64,000 bases of DNA from Pseudomonas putida S13.1.2 (GCF_000498395.2 NZ_CP010979.1:1922001-1986000), one strand, 5' to 3'; positions 33,540 to 41,794 are shown, counted from the first letter of the stretch. Notes: generated by a model from the sequence alone, not told the origin. Numbers and translations: made by a program.

Positions 33540-35189
33540 ATGGACAAATACGCCCCCCGCCAGTGGCTCCCCCACGAAAAACCCTCCCTGCCGGGCTCAC
33601 CCTCCACGCCTGTGCATTCGCCAGCCAAACGCCTGGCCTACGGGGTGGTCGGCCTGCTGGTGGCAATCACCGGTGGCCTGGGCAACGCGCTGGTCACCGC
33701 CAACCTGGTATTCCTGCAGGGCGCCCTGGGCGCGACGACCGCAGAAATGGCCTGGCTACCGGCCGCCTACGTCATGACCAACGTGTCCATCAACCTGCTG
33801 CTGGTGAAGTTCCGCCAGCAGTTCGGCCTGCGCGCGTTCACCGAAGTGTTCCTGGTGCTGTATGCCCTGGTCACCTTCGCCCACCTGCTGGTCAATGATC
33901 TCAACTCGGCCATCGCCGTGCGTGCGGCCCACGGCATGGTTGGCGCAGCGCTCAGCTCGCTGGGGCTGTACTACATGATCCAGGCGTTCCCCGCGCAATG
34001 GCGGCTAAAGGCGATGGTGCTGGGCCTGGGCGCCTCGCAACTGGCGCTGCCGCTGGCGCGGATCTTTTCCGAAGACCTGCTGCAGATCGCCGAATGGCGT
34101 GGCCTGTACCTGTTCGAGCTGGGGCTGGCACTGGCAGCGCTGGGGTGCGTCCTGATGCTCAAGCTGCCGCCAGGTGACCGCTTCAAGACGTTCGAGCCAC
34201 TGGATTTTCTGACCTTCACCCTGATGGCCAGCGGCACCGCCCTGCTCTGCGCCGCGCTGTCGCTGGGGCGCATCGAATGGTGGCTGGAGGCGCCGTGGAT
34301 CGGCGTGGCACTGGCGGCATCGATCGCCCTGATCTTCGCTGGCCTGGCCATCGAGCACAACCGGCGCAACCCGTTGCTGATGACCCACTGGCTGGGCAGC
34401 GGTGCGATCATTCGCCTGGCACTGTGTGTGGTGCTGATCCGCATGGTCACTTCCGAACAGTCCACCGGCGCGGTCGGTTTCCTGCAGGTGCTCAACATGG
34501 GCAGCGAGCAGATGCGCATGCTGTACTGGATCATGCTGCTGGGGGCGGTGGCTGGCCTGGCCAGCAGTGCCCTCACCATCAACCCCAACCACTTGGTAAT
34601 CCCGCTGTTCGTCTCGCTACTGGCCATGGCCACAGGCGCGTTCATGGACAGCAGCTCGAGCAACCTCACACGCCCGGCACAAATGTACTTCAGCCAGTTC
34701 CTGCTGGCGTTCGGCAGCACCTTTTTTCTCGGCCCTTCGATGGCCCTGGGCATCAGCCATGTGCGCGCCAACCCGCGCAACCTGGTGAGTTTTTCGGTAC
34801 TGTTCGGCATCTGCAACAACCTCGGCGGCCTGATCGGTGCGGCCCTGCTGGGCACCTTCCAGACCTGGCGCGAAAAGTTCCACTCCAGCCACCTGATGGA
34901 CCGCCTCAGCTACCTCGAACCGTTGGTGACTGCCCGAGTCCAAAGCGGCGGCGCCGGTTACGGTGGCCTCATCGCCGACCCGGCGCTGCGCAACGAAGCA
35001 GGCATGCGTGTGCTGGCCACTGCTGCCACCCGCGAGGCGAACGTCATGGCCTACAACGATGTGTTCGTGCTGATCGGCAGCATCGCTATCCTGACCATGG
35101 TCTGGATCTCTATCCGTAGCACCTGGCTCTGGTACGCACGGCGCCAGACCACCTCCACCGACTCCACCCCCGGCGCGCCCACCCGATGA
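33540..35189 (+). CDS. DHA2-type MFS efflux permease (EmrB-like)
   Basis: 549 residues with about 14 hydrophobic helices starting at residue 30 (YGVVGLLVAITGGLGNALVTANL). The pattern AEMAWLPAAYVMTNVSINLLL and a conserved VRAAHGMVGAALSSLGLYYMI replace the usual GRxxQG motif C region. A periplasmic or cytoplasmic insert with SYLEPLVTARVQSGGAGYGG lies before the final helix. The start at 33540 follows the REP closely and has no strong ribosome-binding site. Its stop overlaps the HlyD-family gene by four bases, the standard EmrB/EmrA tandem pair. The substrate is unknown. Confidence 0.85.
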   Translation: MDKYAPRQWLPHEKPSLPGSPSTPVHSPAKRLAYGVVGLLVAITGGLGNALVTANLVFLQGALGATTAEMAWLPAAYVMTNVSINLLLVKFRQQFGLRAFTEVFLVLYALVTFAHLLVNDLNSAIAVRAAHGMVGAALSSLGLYYMIQAFPAQWRLKAMVLGLGASQLALPLARIFSEDLLQIAEWRGLYLFELGLALAALGCVLMLKLPPGDRFKTFEPLDFLTFTLMASGTALLCAALSLGRIEWWLEAPWIGVALAASIALIFAGLAIEHNRRNPLLMTHWLGSGAIIRLALCVVLIRMVTSEQSTGAVGFLQVLNMGSEQMRMLYWIMLLGAVAGLASSALTINPNHLVIPLFVSLLAMATGAFMDSSSSNLTRPAQMYFSQFLLAFGSTFFLGPSMALGISHVRANPRNLVSFSVLFGICNNLGGLIGAALLGTFQTWREKFHSSHLMDRLSYLEPLVTARVQSGGAGYGGLIADPALRNEAGMRVLATAATREANVMAYNDVFVLIGSIAILTMVWISIRSTWLWYARRQTTSTDSTPGAPTR

Positions 35190-36319
35190 CCGACGACACC
35201 CGCACCACGACCACCACCGCCATCGCCGAAACCCCGGAAGGCACCACACCGCCCAGCGAGCCGACCAGCCCGGGGCGCTCGCGGCGGGTGCGCATCCTGT
35301 CAACAATCAGCTTCGCCTGCGTGGCCCTGGCCGGCATCCTGCTGGTGCTGTATGCCTGGCGCCTGCCGCCGTTCGGCAGCGCCATCGAAAGTACCGAAAA
35401 TGCCCTGGTACGCGGCCAGGTGACCATCATCGGCCCGCAACTCAGTGGCTACATCGTCGACGTGCCGGTGCACGACTTCCAGTTCGTCAAGGCCGGCGAC
35501 CTGCTGGTGCAACTGGACGACCGCATCTACAAGCAGCGCCTGGCCCAGGCCATCGCCCAACTGCAGCAACAGCAGGCGGCCCTGGCCAACAACCTCCAGC
35601 AGCGTAAAAGCGCCGAAGCCACCATTGCCCAGCGTCAGGCAGCCATTGGCGATGCTTTGGCCCAGGCAGCCAAGGCCAAAGCCGACCTTGGCCGCAACCA
35701 GGCGCTGGTCAATGACGGCTCTGTATCACGCCGTGAACTGGACCTGGCCCGTGCCAGTGAAGCCGCTGCCGTCGCCAGCCTGGCCCAAGCCAGGGCGGCG
35801 CTGGAAATCGCTCGCCAGGACCGGGAAACGGTGGTGGTCAACCGGGCCGCGCTGCAGGCCTCGGTGGAAAATGCCAAGGCGGCTGTGGAGCTGGCGCGCA
35901 TCGACCTCGACAACACCCGGGTCACCGCCCCGCGCGACGGCCAGCTGGGGCAGATCGGTACACGCCTGGGGGCTTATGTGAATTCCGGCGCGCAATTGAT
36001 GGCGCTGGTGCCCGACACCGTGTGGGTGATTGCCAACATGAAGGAAACCCAGATGGCCAATGTACGCATCGGCCAACCGGTGAGCTTCACCGTGGATGCG
36101 CTCAACCACCTGAAGCTACACGGGCATGTACAACAGATTTCGCCAGCGACCGGCTCGGAGTTCGCCTTGCTGCAGGCGGACAACGCCACCGGCAACTTCG
36201 TCAAGATTGCCCAGCGGATTCCGGTGCGCATTACCGTGGATGCCGACCAGCCGGCTGCCAGGCACTTGCGGCCGGGGATGTCAGTGGTGGTCAGTATCAA
36301 CACCCATAGCCAGGATTGA
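35186..36319 (+). CDS. HlyD/EmrA-type membrane fusion protein
   Basis: 377 residues. A cytoplasmic Pro/Thr-rich start is followed by one transmembrane helix (about 36-56, ISFACVALAGILLVLYAW). The lipoyl/barrel-sandwich segment shows VTIIGPQLSGYIVDVPVHDFQFVKAGDLLVQLDDRIY. A long alpha-hairpin rich in Ala/Gln runs from about 115 to 235. The beta-barrel part shows VTAPRDGQLGQIGTRLGAYV. It pairs with the overlapping DHA2 permease to build an MFS-type tripartite efflux pump. No outer-membrane factor gene is adjacent, so an unlinked TolC/OprM-type channel would be needed. Confidence 0.9.
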   Translation: MTDDTRTTTTTAIAETPEGTTPPSEPTSPGRSRRVRILSTISFACVALAGILLVLYAWRLPPFGSAIESTENALVRGQVTIIGPQLSGYIVDVPVHDFQFVKAGDLLVQLDDRIYKQRLAQAIAQLQQQQAALANNLQQRKSAEATIAQRQAAIGDALAQAAKAKADLGRNQALVNDGSVSRRELDLARASEAAAVASLAQARAALEIARQDRETVVVNRAALQASVENAKAAVELARIDLDNTRVTAPRDGQLGQIGTRLGAYVNSGAQLMALVPDTVWVIANMKETQMANVRIGQPVSFTVDALNHLKLHGHVQQISPATGSEFALLQADNATGNFVKIAQRIPVRITVDADQPAARHLRPGMSVVVSINTHSQD

Positions 36320-36335
36320 TGTGGTTGCTGCCGGC

Positions 36336-37211
36336 CTACATCCACCAGGCCAGCACCACCGGCAACCAGGCAAACGACAGCACCGTGGAACACATCACCA
36401 AGTTCGCCACCTGCTCTGGTTCACGGTTGGCCCGCACCGCCATCAGGTAGTTGAACACCGCCACCGGCATCGCCGACTGCACCACCAGGACCGCGCGCTC
36501 AAGGTTGTCCATACCTAGCGCCGCCCCTACTGCCCAGCCCATCGCAGCCCCAAGGCCAATGCGCAAGCCGCCCAGCAACAGGCCACTGCCCACGTGACGC
36601 AGGCGAATGCTGGCCAGTGACACCCCCAGGGTCAGCAGCATCAGCGGGATAGTCATGCCGCCCAGCAAATCTGCGGTGTTTGCCAGCCAGCGTGGTAGCT
36701 CGAAATCGAGAAAGATGATGGGCATGGCACCGGCCAGGCTGATGACGATAGGGTTGCGCAGCAGCGCCTTGAGCGAAGCCGCCGTGCCGGAAATGGCCAT
36801 GCCGATGGTGAATTGCACGATCGACAGGGTCAGGAAAAACGCCACGGCCAGGGCCAGGCCGTGCTCACCAAAGGCGTACAGGCTTATCGGCAGGCCCATG
36901 TTGCCCGTGTTAGGGAACATGAACGCCGGCAGCAGTACTCGCCAATGCATGCCCGAAGCGCGACACACCAGCAACGCGGCCAGGGCCATGCCCAGGGTGC
37001 ACAGCAGGCAGGCCACGGCCATGCTGGTGAAGGCATCCGGGTTCAGCTCGGTGCGGCTGAGGGTGGACAGCACCAGCGACGGGGTACCGACGGTCATCAC
37101 TACCCGGGCGATGAAGTCGGTGGGGTAGTCCAGGCCCTTGCGGGCCCAGGCAAAGCCGATGCCGGCAACGATGAAAACCGGGGCCAGGACTGCGAACAAC
37201 GACGCGAACAT
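36336..37211 (-). CDS. Auxin efflux carrier (AEC) family permease
   Basis: 291 residues from the ATG at 37211 (AAGGAAGG upstream); the longer open frame upstream is REP-derived. Hydrophobic helices run through the whole length: LFAVLAPVFIVAGIGFAW at the start, MFPNTGNMGLPISLYAFG (conserved N-x-G-N-M-G-L-P loop typical of AEC proteins) about 112-129, and a second half ending FAWLPVVLAWWM. AEC members export or import organic anions such as malate or malonate; the substrate here is unknown. It is convergent with the HlyD gene, with a 16-base gap. Confidence 0.88.
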   Translation of the reverse strand: MFASLFAVLAPVFIVAGIGFAWARKGLDYPTDFIARVVMTVGTPSLVLSTLSRTELNPDAFTSMAVACLLCTLGMALAALLVCRASGMHWRVLLPAFMFPNTGNMGLPISLYAFGEHGLALAVAFFLTLSIVQFTIGMAISGTAASLKALLRNPIVISLAGAMPIIFLDFELPRWLANTADLLGGMTIPLMLLTLGVSLASIRLRHVGSGLLLGGLRIGLGAAMGWAVGAALGMDNLERAVLVVQSAMPVAVFNYLMAVRANREPEQVANLVMCSTVLSFAWLPVVLAWWM

Positions 37212-37263
37212 GATGGGCCTTCCTTGGTGTGGGTTCAGCATTATGCAGCAGTCCGTGAGAGGG

Positions 37264-37385
37264 CCGGGGCTGCTTTGCAGCCCAATCGCCGGCAAGCCAG
37301 CTCCCACAGGTATTGCACATGCCTTGGAAATAGCACGCTTCCTGTGGGAGCTGGCTTGCCGGCGATTGGGCCGCACAGCGGCCCC
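37264..37385. repeat. Inverted pair of REP elements (GCTGGCTTGCCGGCGA type)
   Basis: GCTTTGCAGCCCAATCGCCG plus GCAAGCCAGCTCCCACAGG (37272-37310) is mirrored by CCTGTGGGAGCTGGCTTGCC plus GGCGATTGGGCC (37341-37372). This is a third REP subtype in the window, between divergently transcribed AEC and MFS genes. Confidence 0.85.
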
Positions 37386-37550
37386 AGGATGTCTGCCCAA
37401 GACACTTTCATGTCGCCCTTGGACTGCGGCGTCTCGTCGCATACCTGTGCCCCTTGGGCAAAAGCTTCCAAGCCCGTAGAATCCCGCTTCCTTTTCGCCC
37501 GTCGCCTTGAACGGTGGCAACCCGCAGCAATGACAGAGTCCGTGCCTGAA

Positions 37551-37624
37551 CACATGAACGCACATGTGAAAAAGGCTCAACCCTCCCCGCCCGGCCCATT
37601 CCCAAAGGGGCCAGCGGTTGAGTC
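37551..37624 (+). promoter_or_regulatory. Structured 5-prime region of the MFS gene
   Basis: CACATG-AACGCA-CATGTG (37551-37568) is a perfect 6-bp hairpin. GGCTCAACC (37574-37582) pairs with GGTTGAGTC (37616-37624), with one G-U, and encloses GGCCC/GGGCC (37593-37597 with 37608-37612). It resembles no riboswitch class I can name. It lies about 100 bases before the MFS start, and its role is unknown. Confidence 0.35.
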
Positions 37625-37726
37625 TTGCCCAGGTCGCATCCGTGTCGCCACTCGCCCCCTTGTCGGGTCGAGCCGGTGTGCGCGTCCGAGAAGGCGCTCA
37701 TTCCGCTCATCCAACTAGAGGTTCGT

Positions 37727-39025
37727 ATGTCTCCGCGTTTGCTGGCCATGGCGCTGGCGCCCCTGCTCGGGCTGTTCATCATTGCCCTGGGCAACGGCTT
37801 CATGTCTTCGCTGACCACCCTGCGCCTGGGCGCTGCCGGTGAATCGGCCACCACCATCGGTGTTGTCTCGTCGACCTACTTCATCGGCCTGACCCTGGGT
37901 GCCATCTTCAACGACCGGCTGATCTTGCGCATCGGCCATATCCGCGCCTACACAAGCTTTGCTTCGCTGATCGCCGCGACCATCCTGCTGCAAGGGCTGT
38001 TTTACGACGTCACCTGGTGGTCGGTGCTGCGCCTGATCAACGGTTGGGCGGCAGTGGGCGTGTTCCTGGTGATCGAAAGCTGGCTGCTGCTGGCCGGCGA
38101 CGCGAAAATCCGCGGCCGCCTGCTGGCGCTGTACATGATTGCCTTCTACGGCGCCGGGGTGATTGCCCAGGCAGGCCTTGGCGAAATCACCCAGCTTGGC
38201 GACACCGCCCCCTTCATGCTGGCAGGCGTGCTGGCTGCGCTGTCGGTGCTGCCCATCGTGATCCTCCCGCGGGTATCGCCACTGCTGGACCAGGTCGAAC
38301 CCCTCAAACCGCGCCAATTGCTCGGTGTGGCGCCGTCTGGCCTGGTGGGCTGCTTCGGTTCGGGCGTGGCGATTGCCGGCATCTATGCCCTGCTGCCGCT
38401 GTACCTGCAGCGCATCGGCCTGGCGGTCGGCGAGGTCGGCAACATGATGGCCTGGGTGATCCTCGGCGCCATGCTGCTGCAATACCCGGTGGGCCGCTGG
38501 TCTGACCGCAAGGACCGCCAGGATGTGCTGATTGCCCTGGCTGCACTGTGCGTGGTGTTGTCGCTGGTCACGGTATTCCTGCCGTCGGACTCGATCCTGC
38601 TGCCGGCCATGCTGTTCCTGCTCGGTGGTGGCGTATTCACGCTGTACCCAGTGGCAGTGAGCCATGCGGCCGACCGCGCGCCTTCCGATGCGCTGGTACC
38701 AATGATTCAAGGCTTGCTGCTGATCAACTCGCTGGGTTCGGCCATGGCGCCGGTGGCGATCTCGCCGGTGATGACCGAGTTTGGCGAGGCCGGTTTGTTC
38801 TGGGCCTTTGCCGTGGTCAACCTGGCCATGGTCTGCTTCTTCATGTGGCGCCGCGGCAAGCGCCCGGCCGCAGAACACCCGGCGCCGTTCACCGCGTCGA
38901 CCACCTTCTCGCCAACCGGTGCCGAGTTGCGGGTGACCGAAGACCTGATGCATGCGGCGCAAGAGCATCCACCGCTGGAACCGGTCGAAAACCCGGCGCC
39001 AGCACAGCGCTCAGAATCTCATTGA
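37727..39025 (+). CDS. MFS transporter, YcaD-like
   Basis: 432 residues from the ATG at 37727 (AGAGG upstream). Twelve helices are expected, starting LLAMALAPLLGLFIIALGNGFMSSL. The conserved motif-A-like loop IFNDRLILRIGHIRAY lies after the second helix, and QYPVGRWSDRKDRQDVL in the second half. The last 55 residues are a hydrophilic tail (AAEHPAPFTASTTFSPTG). It is similar in layout to YcaD/UPF0226 MFS permeases, whose substrates are not established. It follows a structured 5-prime region. Confidence 0.85.
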   Translation: MSPRLLAMALAPLLGLFIIALGNGFMSSLTTLRLGAAGESATTIGVVSSTYFIGLTLGAIFNDRLILRIGHIRAYTSFASLIAATILLQGLFYDVTWWSVLRLINGWAAVGVFLVIESWLLLAGDAKIRGRLLALYMIAFYGAGVIAQAGLGEITQLGDTAPFMLAGVLAALSVLPIVILPRVSPLLDQVEPLKPRQLLGVAPSGLVGCFGSGVAIAGIYALLPLYLQRIGLAVGEVGNMMAWVILGAMLLQYPVGRWSDRKDRQDVLIALAALCVVLSLVTVFLPSDSILLPAMLFLLGGGVFTLYPVAVSHAADRAPSDALVPMIQGLLLINSLGSAMAPVAISPVMTEFGEAGLFWAFAVVNLAMVCFFMWRRGKRPAAEHPAPFTASTTFSPTGAELRVTEDLMHAAQEHPPLEPVENPAPAQRSESH

Positions 39026-39059
39026 TTCCAGGGCCGCTCTCACAGGAAATCAAATTTGC

Positions 39060-39104
39060 TTGTGGGAGCGGCCTTGCGTCGCGATTGGGCTGCAAAGCAG
39101 CCCC
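39060..39104 (+). repeat. REP element (GGAGCGGCCTTG type)
   Basis: TTGTGGGAGCGGCCTTGCGT then CGCGATTGGGCTGCAAAGCA at 39060-39101 has the same core as 29564 and 47543. A degenerate inverted partner (GGGCCGCTCTCACAGG, 39031-39046) lies just upstream. Confidence 0.8.
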
Positions 39105-39190
39105 GGAAATGACCACCCGTCGCCCAGAAGGCACCCCGCCACCCGTCGCCAGCCAAACGAATGACAGATCATCCGCAAAGGAGCATTCCC

Positions 39191-39499
39191 ATGATCCGCA
39201 TTCGCCCGCTTTCCCTGTGCCTGGCGCTGGCCTTGACCAGCCTCACCGGCACCACCTTCGCCGCCACCGACACCAACACCGACAGCCGTCCGCAAACCGA
39301 TCAGTCTGGCGGCAAGACCGCCGGTGACGACAGCAGCGTCAACAGCCCCGGCAGTGGCCAGGACAACGACAGCAGCGACACCGGCAGCAACAGCGATGCC
39401 GCCGACGGGGCCAGTGGGGGTTCCAACAGCACGGGCGAGGCGACCGGCTCTGGCGCCGGGCACACCGGCGGCACCGCCGAGGACCAGGACAGCCACTAA
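39191..39499 (+). CDS. Secreted low-complexity Ser/Gly/Asp/Thr-rich protein
   Basis: 102 residues from the ATG at 39191, with a perfect AAGGAG 7 bases upstream. A clear signal peptide (about 1-24, LSLCLALALTSLTGTTFA) is followed by a chain made almost wholly of S, G, D, T, N and A (GSGQDNDSSDTGSNSDAADG), predicted disordered and acidic. There is no known domain. The strong ribosome-binding site and signal peptide argue it is real. The function is unknown; composition fits a disordered periplasmic or surface peptide. Confidence 0.7.
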   Translation: MIRIRPLSLCLALALTSLTGTTFAATDTNTDSRPQTDQSGGKTAGDDSSVNSPGSGQDNDSSDTGSNSDAADGASGGSNSTGEATGSGAGHTGGTAEDQDSH

Positions 39500-39547
39500 G
39501 GCTTGCCTCGGCTACACTGCGCCCCAAGGCCCTGCGAAGGATTCGTC

Positions 39548-40099
39548 ATGAACGTCAAACCGTGGCTGCTCGCCGCCCTGCTGCCTTGCACGGCGTTGGC
39601 CAACAGCAGTAACCAAGGGGCGCTGTCGATCAGTTCCTCGTCGTTCACCGATGGTGGGGTGATCGCCCTGCAGCAGGTCGGCCCCGACCCGGCCTGCGGC
39701 GCCGGTGAAGAGCGCACCCCGCAATTGAGCTGGGAAAACCTACCCGCAGGTACCCGGTCGCTCGCGCTGATCATGTTCGACCCGGACGGCGGCAAGGGTA
39801 TCGGCGTGGTGCACTGGGTAGCCTACAACATCGACCCGGAGCACGATGGGCTCAAGGAAGGCATGGCGGGGCTCAGTGGGCAATACGTGACTGTGGGGCG
39901 CAACTCGCGTGGAACCCTCAGCTACCGAGGCCCCTGCCCACCCGCAGGCGATAACCCGCACCATTACGCACTGACCCTGATCGCCACCGACCTGCCGTTG
40001 GGCACGCTGCCCGAAGGCCTGGACCGCAGTGGCCTGTTGCAGTTGCTGCAAGGCCACGCATTGGGTGCGCAGAGCCTGGTCGGGCGTTACGGCCATTGA
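39548..40099 (+). CDS. Periplasmic PEBP-family (YbhB/YbcL-like) protein
   Basis: 183 residues from the ATG at 39548. A signal peptide (about 1-19, LLAALLPCTALA) is followed by the phosphatidylethanolamine-binding-protein fold. Motifs are TPQLSWENLPAGTRSLALIMFDPDGGKGIGVVHWVAYNI and GYxGPCPP-type YRGPCPPAGDNPHHYALTLIATD, which form the anion pocket. Bacterial members are common, with poorly defined ligands; a role in kinase inhibition is not implied. No partner gene is adjacent, since the next gene downstream is the aroF leader region. Confidence 0.9.
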   Translation: MNVKPWLLAALLPCTALANSSNQGALSISSSSFTDGGVIALQQVGPDPACGAGEERTPQLSWENLPAGTRSLALIMFDPDGGKGIGVVHWVAYNIDPEHDGLKEGMAGLSGQYVTVGRNSRGTLSYRGPCPPAGDNPHHYALTLIATDLPLGTLPEGLDRSGLLQLLQGHALGAQSLVGRYGH

Positions 40100-40145
40100 A
40101 CCACCCAGTACAAAAATAAATGATCGACCCCATAGCATTTATCCA

Positions 40146-40175
40146 TTGAATGGCCCGCCGTAACTGAAGTAAGCT
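40146..40175 (+). promoter_or_regulatory. aroF: Candidate sigma-70 promoter for the aroF leader
   Basis: TTGAAT (40146-40151) and TAAGCT (40170-40175) are 18 bases apart. They would start RNA near 40182, about 18 bases before the first leader peptide ATG. The hexamers are moderate matches, supported mainly by position. Confidence 0.4.
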
Positions 40176-40199
40176 CGGGCTCATTCACTGGAGAGCAAC

Positions 40200-40319
40200 A
40201 TGCCAAAACACGTCCGCAACCACGCCAACCACACCGGTCGCAACCTGCGCCCTGTGCTGGCCGTTGCCGGCTGCATGGCACCAGACAGCTATTACTTTGG
40301 GTATTGGTTTAGCCACTAG
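40200..40319 (+). CDS. Aromatic-rich leader peptide 1 of aroF
   Basis: 39 codons with GGAG seven bases before the ATG. The last ten residues contain SYYFGYWF, that is three Tyr, two Phe and one Trp in eight positions, just before the stop. The rest is His/Asn/Arg-rich. A strong terminator starts 57 bases after the stop. This is the architecture of amino-acid attenuation: ribosomes stalled at scarce Tyr/Phe/Trp codons would prevent the terminator from forming and let transcription reach the DAHP synthase. GGGGCCG (40351-40357) can pair with CGGC-T-CCCC (40387-40395) as a possible antiterminator. Confidence 0.7.
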   Translation: MPKHVRNHANHTGRNLRPVLAVAGCMAPDSYYFGYWFSH

Positions 40320-40375
40320 GCGCCGATACCCACACGGCGCCCACCTTCGAGGGGCCGCCGAACATGAGAATACTC

Positions 40376-40414
40376 AAACCCCCGGTCGGCTCCCCGACCG
40401 GGGGTTTTGCTTTT
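40376..40414 (+). terminator. Strong intrinsic terminator/attenuator before aroF
   Basis: AAACCCCCGGTCGG and CCGACCGGGGGTTT pair perfectly over 14 bp around a CTCC loop (40376-40407), followed by TTTTGCTTTT. It lies between leader peptide 1 and leader peptide 2, so constitutive termination would block aroF. This supports regulated readthrough. Confidence 0.9.
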
Positions 40415-40455
40415 CAGGCCTTTGAACAACACCGATTCACATTGAGGACAGATTC

Positions 40456-40605
40456 ATGAACTACGCCACTTATTACTACGCAAACACCTATGCCTGGCGA
40501 TTTAGCCAATCCCGTTCGGGCCAGCCTGCCGCCTCCGATCGGTCCTCTACAGGTGGCAATGCAGCAGCCAATACGAATTCAACGATCTGTCGAACACCTC
40601 GATAG
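40456..40605 (+). CDS. Aromatic-rich leader peptide 2 of aroF
   Basis: 49 codons with GAGGA eight bases before the ATG. The N-terminal part reads NYATYYYANTYAWRF: five Tyr, one Trp and one Phe within 16 residues. The second half is Ser/Asn/Ala-rich without aromatics. It ends 48 bases before aroF. The hairpin GCGGG-CCTGAA-CCCGC (40616-40631) follows, just before the aroF ribosome-binding site, and no T-run follows it. So any second control may act on translation or RNA stability rather than termination. Confidence 0.6.
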   Translation: MNYATYYYANTYAWRFSQSRSGQPAASDRSSTGGNAAANTNSTICRTPR

Positions 40606-40653
40606 GGCCGACCACGCGGGCCTGAACCCGCCGTCCGCCCAGGGAAAAACGCC

Positions 40654-41715
40654 ATGCAAGCTACCAACCTCGCCCTGCCCCTGACCCAGCCGCAAGCAGC
40701 CAACACCACCGTCAGCAAGCGCCTGCCCAGCCCGCACCTGCTCAAGCAGCAGATGCCACTGTCCAGTGAACTGGCCCAGCAAGTCCAGGCCCACCGCCAG
40801 GCTATACGCAACATCCTCGAAGGCCGCGACCAGCGCCTGCTGGTAATCGTCGGCCCGTGCTCGATCCACGACCCACGTTCGGCCCTGGAATACGCCGACC
40901 GCCTGGCCGCCCTCAGCCGCGAAGTCGGTGACAAGCTGCTGCTGGTGATGCGCGCCTACGTCGAAAAACCGCGTACGACCGTGGGCTGGAAAGGCCTGGC
41001 CTACGACCCGCACCTTGATGGCAGCGACGACATGCACTCGGGTATCGCCTTGTCCCGCGGGCTGATGCTGAGCATGATCGAACGTGGCCTGCCGGTTGCC
41101 ACCGAGCTGCTGCAACCGATGGCCGCCGGCTACTTCGACGACCTGCTGGCCTGGGCTGCGATTGGCGCACGCACCACCGAATCGCAAATTCACCGCGAAA
41201 TGGTCAGTGGCCTGGAACTGCCGGTCGGGTTCAAGAACGGCACCGACGGCGGCATCGCCATTGCCAGCGACGCCATGCGAAGCGCTGCCCACCCGCACCG
41301 CCACTTCGGCATGGATACGCAGGGCCACCCGGCAATCATCGAAACCTTGGGTAACCCGGACACGCACCTGGTACTGCGCGGCGGCCACAAAGGCCCCAAC
41401 TACGATGCCAGCAGCATCGCCATGGCCCGCCAGGCACTGGCCAAGGTGGGCATTCAGGCGCGGATCATGGTCGATTGCAGCCATGCCAACAGCGGCAAGG
41501 ACCCGGCACGTCAGCCAGCAGTGTTCAACGATGTGCTGGAACAACGCCTGGGCGGCGACCGCTCCATTGTTGGCGTGATGATCGAGGGGCACCTGTTCGA
41601 TGGCTGCCAGGCGCTGGGCAAGGGTGCACTCAAGTACGGCGTATCGATCACCGACGGCTGCCTCGGCTGGGCATCGACCGAGACCATGTTGCGTGAGGCG
41701 GCACAAAAACTGTAA
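40654..41715 (+). CDS. aroF: DAHP synthase, class I (shikimate pathway entry)
   Basis: 353 residues, typical of AroFGH-type type I enzymes. It condenses phosphoenolpyruvate and erythrose-4-phosphate to DAHP, the first step towards Phe, Tyr and Trp. Motifs: LLVIVGPCSIHDPRSALEYA, MRAYVEKPRTTVGWKGL, GARTTESQIHREMVSGLELPVGFKNGTDG, LRGGHKGPNYD, VDCSHANSGKDP (metal and phosphate ligands). The start has AGGGA upstream. The two aromatic-rich leader peptides and the terminator upstream suggest expression is tuned to charged Tyr/Phe/Trp tRNAs. Which aromatic amino acid inhibits the enzyme cannot be read from the sequence. Confidence 0.96.
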   Translation: MQATNLALPLTQPQAANTTVSKRLPSPHLLKQQMPLSSELAQQVQAHRQAIRNILEGRDQRLLVIVGPCSIHDPRSALEYADRLAALSREVGDKLLLVMRAYVEKPRTTVGWKGLAYDPHLDGSDDMHSGIALSRGLMLSMIERGLPVATELLQPMAAGYFDDLLAWAAIGARTTESQIHREMVSGLELPVGFKNGTDGGIAIASDAMRSAAHPHRHFGMDTQGHPAIIETLGNPDTHLVLRGGHKGPNYDASSIAMARQALAKVGIQARIMVDCSHANSGKDPARQPAVFNDVLEQRLGGDRSIVGVMIEGHLFDGCQALGKGALKYGVSITDGCLGWASTETMLREAAQKL

Positions 41716-41748
41716 GCCCAAGGTTGCGAGCCTGGCGAGACATACCCC

Positions 41749-41775
41749 AGGCAAGTGCGCTAGGCTTGCCTTTTT
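41749..41775 (+). terminator. Intrinsic terminator after aroF
   Basis: AGGCAAG pairs with CTTGCCT around a 9-base loop (41749-41771) and is followed by TTTTT. It ends the aroF transcript 20 bases before the parvulin start. Confidence 0.8.
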
Positions 41776-41794
41776 ACCCCAAGGAGCAGTACCC

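Larger units (their letters stand above)
37212..37726. other. 515-base gap: REP pair plus structured leader
   Basis: No gene is seen. 37264-37310 and 37341-37385 are inverted REPs of the GGGAGCTGGCTTGCCGGCGA subtype. The rest (37390-37726) precedes the MFS gene at 37727 and contains hairpins at 37551-37624, listed separately. No clear promoter hexamers stand out. Confidence 0.7.

Noticed and set aside
37211..37580. Longer N-terminus for the auxin-carrier-family gene
   Set aside because: The extra frame is made of translated REP sequence; the ATG at 37211 has AAGGAAGG and begins with the first helix.
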